The notes below the pieces were generated by a model. That model was not told where the DNA came from. It searched no databases and was given only the letters and a program-made list of their open reading frames with translations. From contig JAFZOW010000061.1 of NCBI GenBank assembly GCA_017552715.1, positions 1 through 64,000 on the forward strand: a DNA stretch of 64,000 bases, written 5' to 3'. Positions 61,922-64,000 of the stretch are shown here, one piece after another (the first letter of the stretch is position 1; each line of letters starts with the position of its first letter). Made by a program: the position numbers and the translations under genes. The DNA comes from Lachnospiraceae bacterium (GTDB lineage: Bacteria > Bacillota > Clostridia > Lachnospirales > Lachnospiraceae).

Positions 61922-63217
61922 TTAAGGGAGCTTTTTCTTCAGGATCTCCATTGCCTTATCCAGCTGGTTATCCGTCTTATCCTCACGATAAGCATCGGCA
62001 TCAAACTCCACTTCCACATCCGGCTCTATACCCACCTTGTGGATATCATTTCCGTTGGGCGTGTAGTAATGGCTCACCGTAAGCTTAACCGCCGAACCGT
62101 CCGTAAGGCGGAAGAGCTGCTGCACGATCCCTTTCCCGAAAGTGGTGGTCCCCACAAGAGTTCCGAGACCGTAATCCTTGATAGCTCCGGAAAGGATCTC
62201 CGATGCGCTGGCGGAATTTCCGTTCACCAGAACTGCCAGAGGCACATCCAGCTCGTATTTACCGTCGCAGTCGAAGCTTTCCTGAACTCCGTATTTATCC
62301 TCCGTATACACGATACGCCCCTTGGGCAGTATCATGCGAGCGATCTCCACCACAGCCTGCAGCGAACCTCCGGGATTACTGCGCAGATCCAGCACCATTG
62401 CCTTCATGCCGTCGGAACGGGCATCCGAGAGGGCCTCCGCAAACTGGTCTATGGTCACGGTATCAAATTCCGAGATGGCGATATAGGCGATGCTGTCTTC
62501 CTTCATCTCGTATTCCACCGTAGGCGTCTCTACCCTGCGGCGTTCCACGTCATATTCCGTTTCAACCCGGTTTCCGTTCTCCTTGCGGCTGATGGTCAGA
62601 TGTACCTTTGTTCCTTCCGGCCCCTTGATATGACTTACCACGTCGGAGAGATCCCAGTTATAGGTATCCTCTCCTTCGATCTCTACGATATAGTCATCCT
62701 CCTGAAGGCCCGTTTCCTCCGCCGGAGTATTCTTGATGATCCCGGTGATCCTGGGATACAGCGTATCCTCATCCTTGGTCAGGTACGCCCCGATGCCGTA
62801 GTAGATGCCCTGGGTATCCTGCTGCATCTCGATCCACTCTTCGGGGGTATAATATTCCGCATAGGGATCCTTAAGGGCACTCATCATGCCGTCATAGATC
62901 CCCTCCTGCAGGGCATCATTACTCACACTGTCGATGAATTCCTTATCGATCAGATCCTCGATATAATTCATCTTATCCAGGACCGCCTGATCCTCCGCCA
63001 CCAGCCCGTCCGGTGCCGGAACCTGCACGGGATCCTGGGTGGTCTGGGTCTGCGGTGCAGTGGGTTTCGCCGTCATGCGCCCTCTGCTGTCCGTTGCGGC
63101 TCCCTCTCCGACGATCACTTTGATGATCAGTACCAGACAAAGAATAAAAGCCGCAATAATGCAGCCCGTAAGCAGTCCCAGAAAATAGGACTTTCTGCTG
63201 TTATCCTGTTCGTTCAT
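61922..63217 (-). CDS. C-terminal processing peptidase (S41 family, CtpA-like)
   Basis: This 431-residue protein has one N-terminal membrane helix (about 9-32), a PDZ domain (about 130-220; IIKNTPAEETGLQEDDYIVE) and an S41 peptidase core with DLRSNPGGSL, the catalytic Ser in VNGNSASASEIL and Lys in TTFGKGIVQ. Full length. It degrades or trims extracytoplasmic proteins. It follows the M23 peptidase gene by 97 bases, a frequent pairing in Firmicutes in which the protease trims the murein-hydrolase activator. Confidence 0.93.
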   Translation of the reverse strand: MNEQDNSRKSYFLGLLTGCIIAAFILCLVLIIKVIVGEGAATDSRGRMTAKPTAPQTQTTQDPVQVPAPDGLVAEDQAVLDKMNYIEDLIDKEFIDSVSNDALQEGIYDGMMSALKDPYAEYYTPEEWIEMQQDTQGIYYGIGAYLTKDEDTLYPRITGIIKNTPAEETGLQEDDYIVEIEGEDTYNWDLSDVVSHIKGPEGTKVHLTISRKENGNRVETEYDVERRRVETPTVEYEMKEDSIAYIAISEFDTVTIDQFAEALSDARSDGMKAMVLDLRSNPGGSLQAVVEIARMILPKGRIVYTEDKYGVQESFDCDGKYELDVPLAVLVNGNSASASEILSGAIKDYGLGTLVGTTTFGKGIVQQLFRLTDGSAVKLTVSHYYTPNGNDIHKVGIEPDVEVEFDADAYREDKTDNQLDKAMEILKKKLP

Positions 63218-63314
63218 CTTTCTTTCTCCTTATCTGCCCCCGATCTTCTGAACGGGGGAGCCCGCCGCGGTTCCCCACGACTTCAGAGCTTCGCTGTCAG
63301 GCGAAGCTGCCTTA

Positions 63315-64000
63315 TCAGCCCCCGGTGATATAGGGCATGGGATCTACATAGGCACCGTTCTTGCGCACGGAAAAATGCAGGTGCGGACCGGTGGAATTTC
63401 CCGTAGAACCCACAAGGGCGATCTTATCTCCCTTCTTTACACTCTGTCCGGTACTCACCAGAAGAGAGGAGGCATGCATATATACGGTGACCAGATCATC
63501 ACCGTGGTCGATCATGATATAATTTCCCATGCTGGCATTATAACCGGCTGCGATCACCTTTCCGTCATAAGCCGCCAGGATACGGGTTCCCATAGCCGAA
63601 GCCAGATCCACGCCGCTGTGCATCTTGGTAGTCCCGTAGATGGGATGCACACGGACGCCGTATGGACTGGAGATACGCACATAATCGGGAGCGGGCCAGC
63701 AGAACTTGCCGCCGTTATAATGCGGACGCTCGGCTTCAGCCAGGGCCGCCCTGTCTTTGGCCAGCTGAGCCTCCACCGCCGCGATCACGGCATCCTGTGC
63801 CTTCATATCGGCTTCATAGGCTGCTAGAGCTTCCTCGTCGTCTTCGATCTCTTTCTGGTATGCCTCGATCTGCTGGCTCTTTTCATCGATAAGGGCGTTC
63901 AGGTCATCCGCCTCATCCTCGGCGGCCTGACGTGTCTCCTCCAGTACGGCCTCTTCTTCCTCCAGCAGCTCCTTGGTCACACGCACATCATCCACTACCA
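63315..64000 (-). CDS. M23-family murein hydrolase or activator (5' end outside window)
   Basis: The frame is open to the right edge, so the N-terminus is missing. The visible part has a coiled coil (about the first 90 residues) like EnvC/CwlO-type proteins and a C-terminal LytM domain with HSGVDLASAMG (metal His and Asp) and GPHLHFSVRKNG (HxH). All metal ligands are present, so it may be an endopeptidase on its own. It lies upstream of the S41 peptidase gene. Confidence 0.9.
   Translation of the reverse strand, partial: VVDDVRVTKELLEEEEAVLEETRQAAEDEADDLNALIDEKSQQIEAYQKEIEDDEEALAAYEADMKAQDAVIAAVEAQLAKDRAALAEAERPHYNGGKFCWPAPDYVRISSPYGVRVHPIYGTTKMHSGVDLASAMGTRILAAYDGKVIAAGYNASMGNYIMIDHGDDLVTVYMHASSLLVSTGQSVKKGDKIALVGSTGNSTGPHLHFSVRKNGAYVDPMPYITGG

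Overview
The window reads as a chromosome segment of a Gram-positive clostridium, most likely a Lachnospiraceae member. This is inferred from the gene order ireB-ruvX-DUF1292-rnj-ylbF-mltG-U32, LytTR two-component systems, GH25 enzymes with cell-wall-binding repeats, and canonical Shine-Dalgarno sites. No rRNA, CRISPR array, integrase or intact transposase was seen. Base composition changes near 24 kb. The left part is mostly AT-rich and accessory, apart from the more GC-rich ABC block at 7.4-12 kb. The right part is GC-richer and mixes housekeeping with cell-surface genes. A tRNA-Gln(CTG) gene at 23908-23980 sits at the border.

Left part. 1-6 kb holds small accessory genes (two CPBP membrane proteins, a Crp/Fnr regulator, immunity-like and SUKH proteins) and three decayed genes (GNAT, CrcB/FluC and pyroglutamyl-peptidase remnants). 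6-12 kb holds two XRE regulators and a paired ABC exporter. 12.6-14.4 kb holds a decayed higBA and an intact HepT/MntA toxin-antitoxin pair between two 192-bp direct repeats that carry colinear pieces of tRNA-Gln with GC-rich structured inserts. 14.5-22.7 kb is the most unusual block. Five minus-strand genes, one with a FliD-like C-terminal region, face a LytTR response regulator, its sensor kinase and one further protein of the same type. The promoters share 9-bp direct repeats (TTCANTACA) with a 21-bp period, the layout expected of LytTR operators. An AbiF/AbiD-type abortive infection gene with an upstream structured RNA lies next to the tRNA.

Right part. 24-31.7 kb carries MATE, U32, MltG-like, YlbF, RNase J, DUF1292, RuvX, IreB and MtaB genes. 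A short plus-strand HPr-like gene follows. From 55.0 kb down to 32.0 kb one nearly gapless minus-strand run encodes a GH25 enzyme, dTDP-sugar synthesis (rfbB, rfbA, rfbC), a second GH25 protein lacking a catalytic Asp, a Wzm/Wzt-type exporter, a methyltransferase-kinase-glycosyltransferase fusion reminiscent of WbdD, two further tandem glycosyltransferases, prmA, rsmE, a cysteine desulfurase, a hybrid kinase with a LytTR regulator, and thiI. Beyond it lie GDP-sugar genes (manC, gmd with an internal stop, rmd), a polyprenyl-phosphate glycosyltransferase, an AraC regulator, a DUF6044-like membrane protein, a C-terminal processing protease and a truncated M23 peptidase.

Together the right half suggests ABC-exported, possibly end-capped surface polysaccharide made from dTDP- and GDP-linked deoxysugars. 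All functional calls come from reading motifs in the translated sequence; no database search was run.
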